Shown one piece after another: positions 18,850 through 27,582 of a stretch of DNA of 64,000 nucleotides (within the stretch, counting starts at the first letter, position 1; the number at the start of each line of letters is the position of its first letter). The stretch lies in assembly GCF_017409525.1 (NCBI RefSeq), contig NZ_JAFQSO010000001.1, forward strand, positions 62,001-126,000, written 5' to 3'. The stretch is from Methanobrevibacter sp. Lineage in GTDB: Archaea > Methanobacteriota > Methanobacteria > Methanobacteriales > Methanobacteriaceae. The notes beneath the pieces are model-generated. The model had not been told where the DNA came from, ran no database searches, and saw only the letters and a list, made by a program, of their open reading frames with translations. Both the position numbers and the translations under genes were made by a program.

Positions 18850-18881
18850 AGTTTAAAAAAGTTTATTTTAAAAAATAAACT
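18850..18881 (-). terminator. Intrinsic-like terminator of the AIM24 family gene
   Basis: AGTTTATTTT (18860-18869) pairs with AAAATAAACT (18872-18881), ten bases with a minimal loop (in practice the inner A-T pairs will open). On the minus strand it is followed by T-rich DNA ending in a nine-base T run (18842-18850). It lies 16 bases after the stop codon. Confidence 0.6.
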
Positions 18882-18896
18882 CTTTTTGAATGATAT

Positions 18897-19580
18897 TTAA
18901 TCTTTGCTGGTTGGTATGTAAGGAATTATTGCTTCAGCCAATTTGCTGACCGGCATGGTTTGTATCCACACTTTTCCAGGTCCGGTTAATTTGGTGAAAA
19001 ATAGGCCTTCTCCACCGAATATCATGTTTTTGGCTCCTTTGACTCTTTCGACATCAAAAGTGACGCTTTCTTCCATTGCGGCAACGTGTCCTTGATTTAC
19101 AAGCAAGTGTTCTCCCGGTTGTAAGTCGTGTTCAATTACTTCTCCGTCAATTTCTAAAAATAGCATTCCTGTTCCGGTAAATTTTTGAAGAATGAATCCT
19201 TCACCACTGAACAATCCTACTCCAAGGCTCTTTTTGAAGTATATGTCAATGTCAACACTCTCTTCAGCAGCTAAAAATGCATTTTTCTCACCAATTATTG
19301 TATTGTTTCCGTTTAATCTGATAGGAATAATCTTTCCAGGATAGCAGGCTGAGAATGCTATTTTTTGATTGTCTGATTCTGCGGTAAAGAAATTTAAAAA
19401 TATTGTATCTCCGGATAATGCTCTTCCAAGTCCTTTTAAAAGTCCTCCACCAGTATTGGTTTCCATTTTAATGTCGGATGTCATGAATGCCATTGCACCA
19501 CTTTCATCCTTCATGGTTTCTCCTTTTTGTAATTTGCATACTACAGTAGGGAATGAACCTCCAGTTATCTCATATTCCAT
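18897..19580 (-). CDS. AIM24/TIGR00266 family protein
   Basis: The 227-residue protein is all-beta with many glycines, matching the TIGR00266/AIM24 family. Typical stretches are MKDESGAMAFMTSDI near residue 23, a glycine-rich GGGLLKGLGRALSGD near residue 45, and EHLLVNQGHVAAMEE near residue 158. The family fold is a duplicated beta-barrel; the bacterial and archaeal members have no established function, and the yeast namesake is a mitochondrial protein. It is a single gene with its own terminator. The start has a GGTGATAA Shine-Dalgarno directly upstream on the minus strand. Confidence 0.88.
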   Translation of the reverse strand: MEYEITGGSFPTVVCKLQKGETMKDESGAMAFMTSDIKMETNTGGGLLKGLGRALSGDTIFLNFFTAESDNQKIAFSACYPGKIIPIRLNGNNTIIGEKNAFLAAEESVDIDIYFKKSLGVGLFSGEGFILQKFTGTGMLFLEIDGEVIEHDLQPGEHLLVNQGHVAAMEESVTFDVERVKGAKNMIFGGEGLFFTKLTGPGKVWIQTMPVSKLAEAIIPYIPTSKD

Positions 19581-19666
19581 TTTATCACCTAAATGCTTTT
19601 ATATTAATGTATTTGAGCTTTAAAGTATATAAATAGTTCTTTTTTATTTTTGATTAATGTAATATT

Positions 19667-20740
19667 TTAAGCGGGACTCTCTTTAAGTTTTAAGTATTCA
19701 TCAATCGCTTCACGGGTAGTTCCAACAACCAGACGGTAATGTGAATCTTTACCATTGACAATGACTTTTTCCACTTTTCCTTTAGCTATTACATGCTCAC
19801 CGTCAACGACCTCTCCAGCGTAGGTGTGTGTAAATGATACAACTTCAGTTAATGGGAAATCAACACCATCAATGACTTTAACATTCTCAATTGTATAAAG
19901 TGAAGGGTTATCGAATGCTCCAAGGGCACTGACAATGTCACATTCAATTTGAGCTATTCCTTGAGGTTCATAAACTGTATCTCCCCAAGTTCCTTCTATT
20001 TCATCATAATCTTTGGTGGCTAAAATATCAAATAAAGTTCCATTTATTGTTCCCCTATTTGCTTTCCTGTTTTCATACCATCTGAATTCTTCTTTTGTCA
20101 AGCTTTCATCGAACATTCTTTTATCGTATACGAAATCCCAATAATCATTAGTGATTCCTTCAACGGTAATGTGTTTGTCCACCTCTTCAATGTAGACTTC
20201 TTTTCCGCGATGCTCTTTAAAGGCGGCGATTGCCTTTCTGTGGTTGTCAAGGCCATAAACAACGAAGTCCAAATCACTGACATCCCTTTTTTGAAGGCCC
20301 GGCAAGATTGAGCCGGAAATTCCCAGATGGTCATAGGGGATACCTGCCATAAAGTGGAAAAAGTCAGCAACATCCATTAGTTTGGCTATCAATTCTGGAT
20401 TTTTGACTTCGCCTCCACTTTCAAAGGTCTTTTTAAGGCCATGAAGTCTGTCTTCTGGTTTAATGACTCTTTCAACTTTATCTAAAGGAACGCCCATCAT
20501 TTCAACATTGGTCACATCACTGAAATATAAATAATCAGGATGATTTTCTCTTAAATAGGTATAGGCTTCTTCAGACCCTACCTTTCTGTAGCGTTTGCCA
20601 CCTTTTTCACGGTCGCCTTCAGGGTCAGGCACATACCTTAAAAATGAAATCACCCTATTTTCCGGGTGAATGTAATTTGTAGATGCGAAGTATAAATCAT
20701 CGCTTGTATAAATAAAATCTCTTGTTCTTACTTGTTTCAT
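19667..20740 (-). CDS. Nucleotidyltransferase-fold protein (DNA polymerase beta-like)
   Basis: This 357-residue protein contains a nucleotidyltransferase core near residues 140-165: GISGSILPGLQKRDVSDLDF, with the GS motif and the DxD metal pair in SDLDFVV. The N-terminal 90 residues (PDPEGDREKGGKRYRK) and a C-terminal beta-rich domain of about 110 residues have no motif I recognise. Homologues in methanogens are annotated as DNA polymerase subunit beta, but it is not a repair polymerase by architecture; the nucleotide acceptor is unknown. An AAGGAG Shine-Dalgarno lies 8 bases before the ATG. Confidence 0.8.
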   Translation of the reverse strand: MKQVRTRDFIYTSDDLYFASTNYIHPENRVISFLRYVPDPEGDREKGGKRYRKVGSEEAYTYLRENHPDYLYFSDVTNVEMMGVPLDKVERVIKPEDRLHGLKKTFESGGEVKNPELIAKLMDVADFFHFMAGIPYDHLGISGSILPGLQKRDVSDLDFVVYGLDNHRKAIAAFKEHRGKEVYIEEVDKHITVEGITNDYWDFVYDKRMFDESLTKEEFRWYENRKANRGTINGTLFDILATKDYDEIEGTWGDTVYEPQGIAQIECDIVSALGAFDNPSLYTIENVKVIDGVDFPLTEVVSFTHTYAGEVVDGEHVIAKGKVEKVIVNGKDSHYRLVVGTTREAIDEYLKLKESPA

Positions 20741-20789
20741 AATTTTTTCTCCTTGTTTAAAGTTAATTTTTTAAATAATTAATATTTTG

Positions 20790-21587
20790 CTAAGTGAAAT
20801 AGAATAGGCTAAATGAATCTAATATGAAAAACAGGCCAAATGCTTCTGCAAGTGCAGATATTAAACTTCCTACAATAAAATAAGATTCTAATGTTTTCAT
20901 TAACATCAGTGCCACTGAAAATACTATTAAAGTTAAAATAACGAAATTTAAATATTTTTTAATACCGTTCTTTCTAATAATTTTTGTGAGCTTTATGAAA
21001 TTCATTGACTCTTTTAAGGATTCTGTTTCTTTTAGTCGGATTTTGGCAAGTGAACAATATGAGAAAAATATTGCAAACATAATCATGAATACTGCCAATG
21101 TGACCATAACTGAGAATGCAAGGTGTTGATATGTATCAGGGGATAATAAATTAATCAGTTTCGGCAAAGTCAATGTATGTAATTTCGTGTCTATATACTC
21201 GAAATTGTTTAAAATTGAATCGATGTTGCGGTAAATGCCTAATGCGTAACATATGATGCCTGTAGAGAGAAATGTCAAAAGATAATAATATAATTCTGTT
21301 AATGTATCTCTAAATCCTACTTTGGTGGTGTATTTGATAGATACTTCTCGCACATCAAACGAATCGAAAATATAGTGATAAACAATTGCTATGCTGATTC
21401 CAAGAACAATTATGCTTATTATTCCTCCAATAACTAATTTTATTGGGGTCAATTCATTAATGGTTCCTAGGTTATTGGTTTCATTAATGACTTCGGACAC
21501 GAAAAAGAGAAATGTAACCAATATAAACCCTTTGTAGGCTCTAAATGGTAGGGAAACGGCCTTTTTAATAATTTCAATTGTATTCAT
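20790..21587 (-). CDS. DUF4013-like polytopic membrane protein
   Basis: The 265-residue protein has six or so membrane helices and begins with an amphipathic segment, IEIIKKAVSLPFRAYKG, as in DUF4013 proteins that are abundant in Methanobrevibacter. A long loop of about 50 residues with no charge cluster separates helix 3 from helix 4. No transport or catalytic motif is visible. It stands 50 bases downstream of the point where the nucleotidyltransferase transcript begins, on the same strand, and could feed into that gene. Confidence 0.5.
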   Translation of the reverse strand: MNTIEIIKKAVSLPFRAYKGFILVTFLFFVSEVINETNNLGTINELTPIKLVIGGIISIIVLGISIAIVYHYIFDSFDVREVSIKYTTKVGFRDTLTELYYYLLTFLSTGIICYALGIYRNIDSILNNFEYIDTKLHTLTLPKLINLLSPDTYQHLAFSVMVTLAVFMIMFAIFFSYCSLAKIRLKETESLKESMNFIKLTKIIRKNGIKKYLNFVILTLIVFSVALMLMKTLESYFIVGSLISALAEAFGLFFILDSFSLFYFT

Positions 21588-21703
21588 ATAATTAGATATT
21601 TTGATTTTGGAATAATTTAAAGTTATTACTTTTTTGAGTTTAGTTTATATACCTTGAGGTTACTATATTAAATAGTATACTTAATTTTGAATAGGTTTTT
21701 AAT

Positions 21704-22297
21704 ATGACAATCACTCATAAACATATTGATGAAATTTTTGAATATGACGGAAGTCAAATTGATCCTTCATGGGCATTTCAAGAGTTTGGAATTTACGGAT
21801 CATCAATCATAACCTGGATTGGTCCGGTCAATATCTCTCCTGATAATTTAAAGGACTTTGCAGATGTGGGGCTTGAAATCAAATCAGATTACATGGTTAA
21901 CTTTATTTGTGAATTTTTTGACCAGCAGCCTCCAAATATGAGGATTGCTTATTTAAGACAAAGACTTTTAGTAATGATTTTTAGAGAAATTCTGACAGAA
22001 TATGGGGTTCAAACTAAGAGGGATGGAGATGACATCTTTGTTGATGGCAGAAAATTATCCATTTCAATAGCCAGTGTTTCTTTAAGCTCTGCAAAGATTC
22101 ATTTTGCACTTAACCTTGAAGATAAGGGAACTCCAAATGATGTTGAAACTATTGGATTATGTGATATTAAAGTCAATGATAAACCAGTATTTGATGATAA
22201 TAATTTATTGGAGTTAATTAATGAAACTGTAAAAAGATTCATAGATGAATTGGAAACAATTGAAAATGATATAAGCAAAACCAAGGTGTTAGGATGA
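21704..22297 (+). CDS. DUF366 family protein in the archaeosine operon
   Basis: The 197-residue protein matches DUF366: [20 protein letters not shown] near residue 13, an [18 protein letters not shown] stretch and the [11 protein letters not shown] helix near residue 65, with [18 protein letters not shown] in the C-terminal half. The function is unknown. The gene overlaps queD by 4 bases and queD overlaps queE by 4, so the three are translated as one unit. This suggests a role in the 7-deazaguanine pathway (inference). A TATA-like element lies upstream near 21650. Confidence 0.75.
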   Translation: MTITHKHIDEIFEYDGSQIDPSWAFQEFGIYGSSIITWIGPVNISPDNLKDFADVGLEIKSDYMVNFICEFFDQQPPNMRIAYLRQRLLVMIFREILTEYGVQTKRDGDDIFVDGRKLSISIASVSLSSAKIHFALNLEDKGTPNDVETIGLCDIKVNDKPVFDDNNLLELINETVKRFIDELETIENDISKTKVLG

Positions 22298-22809
22298 AAA
22301 TTTTAGTAAATGGTATTCAATCTAATTTAAGATTCTCTTCTGCTCATGTTATTCCTGGACATGAATCATGCGGATTTATTCATGGACATTCCTACTTTGT
22401 GGATGTTGAAATTGAAGGCGAAAGGGAAGGTGAATTCGAATTTGTAGTCGATTTTAAAGATGTTAAGGGATATACTAAGGCAATTTGCGATGAGTTGGAT
22501 CACAGGCTATTGATTCCGGTCTATAATAATTTGATTGACTTTAAAGATTTTGACAAAGATAAAGATTCCATATTTGATTTAAAAAAAGAAGGTTCTGTTT
22601 ATTTCAGAATCGATGGAAAGGGATATTCCATTCCCTCTGAAGATTGCGTATTTTTACCTCTTCCTTACACTTCTGCTGAAGAATTGTCTAAGTTTTTTGC
22701 AGAGACTCTAGCCAAAAAACTCTCAGAGACTTATGATAACTTAAGTTATGTTGCAGTTTGTGTTAATGAGGGAATAGGTCAAGGAGCCGAATATAGGAAA
22801 GATTTATGA
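22294..22809 (+). CDS. queD: 6-carboxytetrahydropterin synthase QueD (PTPS family)
   Basis: The 171-residue protein has the PTPS zinc and catalytic residues: FSSAHVI near residue 14, CGFIHGHSY near residue 28 (catalytic Cys and two zinc His) and the DELDHRLL segment near residue 65. It converts dihydroneopterin triphosphate to 6-carboxytetrahydropterin, the second step to preQ0 and archaeosine. A loop insert of about 45 residues ([15 protein letters not shown]) makes it longer than bacterial QueD (about 120). It sits between DUF366 and queE with 4-base overlaps on both sides. Confidence 0.87.
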   Translation: MKILVNGIQSNLRFSSAHVIPGHESCGFIHGHSYFVDVEIEGEREGEFEFVVDFKDVKGYTKAICDELDHRLLIPVYNNLIDFKDFDKDKDSIFDLKKEGSVYFRIDGKGYSIPSEDCVFLPLPYTSAEELSKFFAETLAKKLSETYDNLSYVAVCVNEGIGQGAEYRKDL

Positions 22810-23507
22810 TGAAAGCTCCGATTATAGAAATATTTTCATCTTTTCAGGGCGAAGGTCTTCTGATAGGTGAAAGACAGATATTTGTTAGATTTGCAGGTTG
22901 CAATCTAAATTGCAATTATTGTGACACCAATGATAGTAAATCACGGGATTCAGGAAAATTGATGACTTCCAAGGAGGTCACAGAGGAAATTAATAATATT
23001 TTAACTCCTGATTGTAGGACTATTTCATTTACTGGAGGTGAACCTAGCTTATATCCTGACTTTATTTCTGAGGTTAGTAAAAACTTCGATTTAAAGATTA
23101 TGCTAGAAACTAATGGGACTTTGCCAGACAATATTGATTTAATCGATAAATTAGATGTTGTTTCATTGGATATTAAATTACCTGAGCATTTTGATGATGA
23201 TTTTGATGAAGAAATATTTTTAAATGAGATTAAATCACTAAATTTATTAATGGCGAAGTGCATAAATGTATATTGTAAAGTAGTTATATTGCCTTCAACA
23301 AAAATAAAGTCATTTAAAGAGGTAGTTGAAAAATTATCACAGAATATTTCAAACAAAAGCGACCTTAAAATTATTATCCAACCCTCTAGTCCTTTAACTG
23401 AATGGAAGGACATTAATTTTAGATTATTTACCTTTTCTGAAATTGTTGGGCAATATTTTGAAGTTTCCACCATTCCTCAAATCCATAAAATTTTGGATAT
23501 TGAGTAA
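22806..23507 (+). CDS. queE: 7-carboxy-7-deazaguanine synthase QueE (radical SAM)
   Basis: This 233-residue protein begins with the QueE signature [20 protein letters not shown], followed by the radical SAM cluster motif CNLNCNYC near residue 32 (CxxxCxxC) and the [13 protein letters not shown]-binding motif near residue 78. It converts 6-carboxytetrahydropterin to 7-carboxy-7-deazaguanine. A second ATG at 22809 is possible. With queD it supplies the precursor of archaeosine at tRNA position 15; the later genes (queC, tgtA, arcS) are not in this window. Confidence 0.93.
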   Translation: MMKAPIIEIFSSFQGEGLLIGERQIFVRFAGCNLNCNYCDTNDSKSRDSGKLMTSKEVTEEINNILTPDCRTISFTGGEPSLYPDFISEVSKNFDLKIMLETNGTLPDNIDLIDKLDVVSLDIKLPEHFDDDFDEEIFLNEIKSLNLLMAKCINVYCKVVILPSTKIKSFKEVVEKLSQNISNKSDLKIIIQPSSPLTEWKDINFRLFTFSEIVGQYFEVSTIPQIHKILDIE

Positions 23508-23566
23508 TTTTGTTTTTAATATTGATTTTATTTTTTTGAAGCGTAATCGTAAACTGAGGTGTGAAA

Positions 23567-24502
23567 ATGAAAGATAAGACATCCATTAACAGAAAATCAA
23601 ATACAGGCGCAGTTGAACGCGAAACTAAAGTTCATGATAAGGAAGGGGACATCATGGCAATTGCTACCAGAGATGTAGTTTCTATTCCTCCTTCAAAAAG
23701 TATCAAAGACACTGCTAAAGTAATGATGGAACACGAATTTAGAAGATTGCCAATCGCTGATCCTGGTTCTGGTAAATTATTAGGTATCGTAACAGTAATG
23801 GATATATTAGATTTCTTTGGTGGAGGAAAAAAATTCAACATTATTGAGAAAAAATACGAAGATAATTTCTTAGCAGCTATTAACGAACCTATTAAAGAAA
23901 TTATGACTCGTGATTTGATTACTTTGTCTAATAAGGCATCTATTGGCGAGACTATTCAAACCATGTTGGACCATCAATTGGGTGCTATACCTCTTGTTGA
24001 TGGTGATGGAAAACTTGCAGGTATTGTAACTGAAAGGGATATTGCCCTATCACTTGCAGGAATGGCTGGCAAAGAAACTGTACAAGATTATATGAGTACT
24101 AAAGTGTTCAATACTACTCCAGGAACACCAGTTGGGGATGCATGTAAAATCATGGTAAGAAATGGTTTAAGAAGAATTCCTGTCATTGGTGGAGAAGCAG
24201 ACATTTCTAAAGCGGCTAAAAAATTATTGGGTATCTTAACTTCTACTGATGTTATAAGATTCTTAAATGCAAAAGAATTATTTGATCATTTAAATTCTAA
24301 TTTAGCAACTGATGTTTTAAAGACAACAATTTCAGATATCATGGTTAAAGAACCTATAACTGTTGGACCTACCATGACCATTGGGGAATTATGTGAAATT
24401 TTCGCTGATAAGAATATTGGTGGAGTGCCAGTTGTTAAAAATGATGATGTAATTGGAATTATTACTGAAAGAGACATATTAAACGCAGTTAAAAGAGTTT
24501 AA
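23567..24502 (+). CDS. Four-CBS-domain protein
   Basis: The product (311 residues) consists of four CBS domains in two Bateman modules, with a basic N-terminal tail of about 25 residues (residues 1-26, rich in K and R). Repeated signatures include FRRLPIADPGSGKLLGIVT, LGAIPLVDGDGKLAGIVTE, LRRIPVI and IGGVPVVKNDDVIGIITE. CBS pairs bind AMP, ATP or SAM and report energy state. Homologues in Methanothermobacter were labelled IMP dehydrogenase-related, but there is no catalytic domain. GTG 23561 is in frame, but GAGGTG at 23556-23561 favours ATG 23567. Confidence 0.9.
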   Translation: MKDKTSINRKSNTGAVERETKVHDKEGDIMAIATRDVVSIPPSKSIKDTAKVMMEHEFRRLPIADPGSGKLLGIVTVMDILDFFGGGKKFNIIEKKYEDNFLAAINEPIKEIMTRDLITLSNKASIGETIQTMLDHQLGAIPLVDGDGKLAGIVTERDIALSLAGMAGKETVQDYMSTKVFNTTPGTPVGDACKIMVRNGLRRIPVIGGEADISKAAKKLLGILTSTDVIRFLNAKELFDHLNSNLATDVLKTTISDIMVKEPITVGPTMTIGELCEIFADKNIGGVPVVKNDDVIGIITERDILNAVKRV

Positions 24503-24529
24503 ATATTAAAATAATAAGGAGATGATAAT

Positions 24530-25330
24530 ATGCAAATTAAGAATTTGATGTCTGAGGATTTAATCACTGTAGACAAAGATCAAAATCTTTCTGATGCTTT
24601 AAAATTATTGCGTAAACATAATGTTTCACGTTTACCTGTAACTAATAATAAAGAATTAGTTGGTATTATTTCAGAGAGGGATATAGCTGATAAGCTTGGT
24701 TCTTCAAAATATGAAAGCATGCCAGCATCAAGACTTCATATTTCATCTGTAATGGTTAAAGATGTATTTACAGTACCTCAAACAATGCAATTGGAAGAGG
24801 TAGCAAGATTAATGTTAGAAAATGGCATTGGGTCAGTTCCTGTCATGGATGATGATAAAATGGTGGGTATTGTTTCAAAAGCAGATTTTGTTACTCTTGC
24901 AACAGGAATTGCATTCGATAAAATTGCTGTAAAAGAAATAATGTCTAAAGGCTCGATTACAGTTTCTTCAACAGAAAGGTTAGTTCATGCAAGAAGAGTG
25001 ATGCTTGAATCTCATGTTGGAAGATTGCCTGTTGTTGATGAAGAAAAACTTGTTGGAATGATTACATCTAAAGATTTGATGAGAGCCTTCATCGATTTTA
25101 GAAAAAAAGTTCCGGAAAAGTATCAAAAATCTCAAATTAAAGAGGTTTTAGTCGAAGACATAATGTCTACTAATCCAACGTTCGTGTCAAAAGAAATGTC
25201 TATTACTGAAGTGTCTGAAATAATAATGGAAACAGGATTCAATGGATTGCCTGTTGTTGAAGATGGCGATGTAATAGGTATTATTACACAAACAGATATT
25301 TTAAAACTAATTGAAAAATTAGAATCTTAA
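24530..25330 (+). CDS. Four-CBS-domain protein
   Basis: The 266-residue protein again has four CBS domains, each with the strand pattern SRLPVTNNKELVGIISERD, GSVPVMDDDKMVGIVSKAD, GRLPVVDEEKLVGMITSKD or NGLPVVEDGDVIGIITQTD. There is no catalytic or DNA-binding domain, so it is probably a nucleotide sensor that acts on a partner. It lies 27 bases after the other CBS gene, with AAGGAGATGATAAT as Shine-Dalgarno, and the pair likely forms an operon that ends in a hairpin terminator. Confidence 0.9.
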   Translation: MQIKNLMSEDLITVDKDQNLSDALKLLRKHNVSRLPVTNNKELVGIISERDIADKLGSSKYESMPASRLHISSVMVKDVFTVPQTMQLEEVARLMLENGIGSVPVMDDDKMVGIVSKADFVTLATGIAFDKIAVKEIMSKGSITVSSTERLVHARRVMLESHVGRLPVVDEEKLVGMITSKDLMRAFIDFRKKVPEKYQKSQIKEVLVEDIMSTNPTFVSKEMSITEVSEIIMETGFNGLPVVEDGDVIGIITQTDILKLIEKLES

Positions 25331-25334
25331 ATTT

Positions 25335-25369
25335 AGTATAGTTTTTTACTATACTTCTTTTTTTTATTT
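25335..25369 (+). terminator. Intrinsic-like terminator after the CBS genes
   Basis: AGTATAG (25335-25341) pairs with CTATACT (25349-25355) around a seven-base loop and is followed by TTC and a run of eight T residues. It lies 5 bases after the stop codon. The next gene, pheA, begins only 13 bases beyond the T run. Confidence 0.7.
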
Positions 25370-25371
25370 TT

Positions 25372-25377
25372 AGGGGG
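25372..25377 (+). promoter_or_regulatory. Shine-Dalgarno that decides the pheA start
   Basis: The sequence AGGGGG ends 4 bases before ATT 25382 and 7 bases before ATT 25385. No ATG, GTG or TTG occurs in the pheA frame between the TAG at 25334-25336 and TTG 25442, so this site points to an AUU start. Confidence 0.6.
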
Positions 25378-25381
25378 TTTC

Positions 25382-26191
25382 ATTATTACATATATCTCAT
25401 TTTTAGGTCCCAAAGGAACATTCACTCATGAGGCAGCCAATTTGATGGGGGATGATCTGATTCCATATTGCACCATTCCTGCGGTCATGGAAAGCGTCGC
25501 AAATGATGAATGTGAATATGGGGTCGTGCCAATTGAAAATTCTATAGAAGGTCCAGTTGGAGTTACCCTGGATTCATTGGCTCATAAATTTGATTTAAAT
25601 ATATATGGGGAAATCATTATTCCCATTAATCAAAATTTAATTGTCAATCCGGGATGTGAGATGGAGGATATTGAAGATGTTTACTCCCATTCTCAGGCAT
25701 TAGCACAATGCAGCGATTTTGTAAATTCCCATGAAATTCAACCACATTATGCTGTAAGTACTGCCAGAGCCGCTAAAGATATCATCGGCTATAGGAATAA
25801 GGCCGCTATTGGCAATAAGAAGATTGTTGAAATATATGGTTTGGAAATTCTTGAATCAAACATTCAGGATATGGACAATAATGAAACCAGATTTGTAGTG
25901 GTTTCAAAAAAAGAGCATGAAATGACTGGAAAGGATAAAACATCCATTATATTTTCTATTTTTGAAGATAAGCCAGGTCAGCTATATAAAATATTGGGAA
26001 TTTTTGAAAAAAATAATATAAACTTGACTAAAATCGAGTCTCGACCATCTAAAAAGGGTTTGGGCAGATATTTGTTTTTCGTTGACTTTAATGGCCATAT
26101 TGAGGATAAAACAATCCAAGATATCATAAAAGAGATTGAAGATAATACTTATTTTTTAAAAGTTTTAGGTTCGTACCCTGAATATAAGTAA
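25382..26191 (+). CDS. pheA: Prephenate dehydratase with apparent AUU start
   Basis: The protein (269 residues from ATT 25382, or 268 from ATT 25385) converts prephenate to phenylpyruvate in phenylalanine synthesis. The N-terminal signature ISFLGPKGTFTHEAA lies upstream of the first conventional start (TTG 25442), so that start would delete a conserved part of the active-site domain. The catalytic TRF appears as NNETRFVVVS near residue 178, and a C-terminal ACT domain starts at IFSIFEDKPGQLYKILGIF with the ESRPSK phenylalanine-binding motif. Full length agrees with the family (about 270). The gene has no competing start upstream, as a TAG stop at 25334 closes the frame. Confidence 0.88.
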   Translation: MITYISFLGPKGTFTHEAANLMGDDLIPYCTIPAVMESVANDECEYGVVPIENSIEGPVGVTLDSLAHKFDLNIYGEIIIPINQNLIVNPGCEMEDIEDVYSHSQALAQCSDFVNSHEIQPHYAVSTARAAKDIIGYRNKAAIGNKKIVEIYGLEILESNIQDMDNNETRFVVVSKKEHEMTGKDKTSIIFSIFEDKPGQLYKILGIFEKNNINLTKIESRPSKKGLGRYLFFVDFNGHIEDKTIQDIIKEIEDNTYFLKVLGSYPEYK

Positions 26192-26205
26192 ACTATAAAT
26201 TAATG

Positions 26206-26223
26206 TTTATATAGATTTATATA
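26206..26223 (+). promoter_or_regulatory. TATA-box candidates before the Gly/Ser-rich membrane protein
   Basis: Two copies of TTTATATA occur at 26206-26213 and 26216-26223, 27 to 44 bases before the ATG at 26250. A GGAGGGG Shine-Dalgarno follows just before the start codon. The spacing suits a short-leader archaeal transcript. Confidence 0.45.
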
Positions 26224-26249
26224 TGTACTAATTCCATGGAGGGGTAGGC

Positions 26250-26987
26250 ATGTCAGATGAAAGAGAAAAACTTCTACGGGTCATGAAAAATTTAGAATCT
26301 GATTATAAATCCGGAAAGATATCTGCAGAAAAGTACAGTTATTTCCGTTCTAAATATGAAGATAAGCTAAATTCAATAGATGCTAAAGCCGCCACAAAAA
26401 GAATCAGGTCTATGCAAGGCAAACCCGCTTCTAATGACGGTAAAAGAAGAAGACGTAGAAGACCTACCAAAAATAAGAGAAAAGAGGAACAAGATTTAGT
26501 TCAAAAATATATTATTAATCCTAAAAAGGATGATTCTAAATATAATAAGAAGGAAAAATCTTCAATGGATAGTGGTACATTTAAATTATTCTTAGTGTTA
26601 ATATTGGTAATAGGATTTACTGCAGGCACTGCTTATGGCATTTTTAATTTAGATTTTGGATCTGTGCCGGATTCTGACGCTGTTGCAATTGTAAGTGATA
26701 CAGCTTTCCCTGATATTAACGAAGATGTTACAGATAACACAACCTCCTCTAATAGCAATGCCAGCAGCCATAATACTAACAATAATAATGATGTTGAAAC
26801 TACTACGGATGACTCAAATTCAGACAATCATCAAGGTTCTGGAGGTTCTGGTAGTGGTTCTGGTGGCTCTGGTAGTGGTTCTGGAGGTTCTGGTAGTGGT
26901 TCTGGTGGCTCTGGTAGTGGTTCAGGCGGTTCTAATGGCGGTTCCGGTAGTGGTTCAGGCGGATCTGGACATGGAGGAAATGGATAG
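26250..26987 (+). CDS. Single-pass membrane protein with Gly/Ser repeat tail
   Basis: The 245-residue protein has four parts: an N-terminal helical, SHOCT-like segment (residues 1-45), a very basic stretch with RRRRRR near residue 65, one membrane helix (about residues 111-130) and an extracellular tail rich in N, T, S and D that ends in about 50 residues of glycine and serine. The tail is built from GSGSGG units encoded by 18-bp repeats. The basic side should be cytoplasmic and the tail outside. I do not recognise the family; a linker through the pseudomurein wall is conceivable. PsbP-like gene follows 26 bases later. Confidence 0.7.
   Translation: MSDEREKLLRVMKNLESDYKSGKISAEKYSYFRSKYEDKLNSIDAKAATKRIRSMQGKPASNDGKRRRRRRPTKNKRKEEQDLVQKYIINPKKDDSKYNKKEKSSMDSGTFKLFLVLILVIGFTAGTAYGIFNLDFGSVPDSDAVAIVSDTAFPDINEDVTDNTTSSNSNASSHNTNNNNDVETTTDDSNSDNHQGSGGSGSGSGGSGSGSGGSGSGSGGSGSGSGGSNGGSGSGSGGSGHGGNG
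26836..26966 (+). repeat. 18-bp Gly/Ser minisatellite
   Basis: Inside the preceding gene an 18-bp unit coding for GSGSGG is repeated at least four times in succession, alternating GGTGGC and GGAGGT glycine codons, and then degrades toward the stop codon. Such in-frame units can gain or lose copies by slippage without breaking the frame. Confidence 0.8.
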
Positions 26988-27013
26988 TAATTTATTCCAT
27001 TAGGGGTGAGATT

Positions 27014-27565
27014 ATGAAAAATAAAATTTTAAATGCAGGTGTTATAGCTTTCATACTTTTATTATTTTTAATTTCTGCTACTTCAATGGTGAGTGCTGAA
27101 GACGATAATTCTGATTTGACTACATTGTCCATATCAAAAGGAGGCATAACTCTTTATTATCCTTCTAATTGGGGAGTTTCACAGGCAACATCTAATTATT
27201 CCATAATGGCAATCTCCAAAATTGATTCTGTGGATTCATTTGGTGTTGGTCAGGTCAATGTCCTTGTTGAAAAAAAGCAAATTGAAGGTGGCAATTTTAA
27301 CAAGTTCGTTAATGATAGTTACAAATCCATGGAAAAGGATACCTCATTCCAATTGGTTTCATCTGGAAGTGTTTCTATTGATGGTAATGACGCATTAGAA
27401 TACATATATGTTTCCAACGAAAATGGCGTTGAAAGGGAACACAAGGCGGTTTGGTTTGAAAAAGGAGGCCAAGCGTATGTTATAATGTATAGTGCTCCGT
27501 TGGATCAATTTGAAGATAATTTGAATGTTTTCGATTTTATTTTATCAAAAATTCAAATTACTTAA
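27014..27565 (+). CDS. PsbP-like exported protein
   Basis: The 183-residue protein has an N-terminal signal or anchor (residues 5-28, ending in SATSMVSAE) and one domain of the Mog1/PsbP fold: ITLYYPSNWGVSQA near residue 45, a middle helix (GNFNKFVNDSYKSM), SVSIDGNDALEYIYV, and AYVIMYSAPLDQFEDN near the end. Such secreted PsbP-like domains are common in Methanobrevibacter and lack a known role. A GGGGTGA Shine-Dalgarno precedes the ATG. The gene sits between the Gly/Ser-rich membrane protein and coaC on the same strand, possibly in one transcript. Confidence 0.75.
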   Translation: MKNKILNAGVIAFILLLFLISATSMVSAEDDNSDLTTLSISKGGITLYYPSNWGVSQATSNYSIMAISKIDSVDSFGVGQVNVLVEKKQIEGGNFNKFVNDSYKSMEKDTSFQLVSSGSVSIDGNDALEYIYVSNENGVEREHKAVWFEKGGQAYVIMYSAPLDQFEDNLNVFDFILSKIQIT

Positions 27566-27582
27566 TTCTTTTTTTAGGTGTT

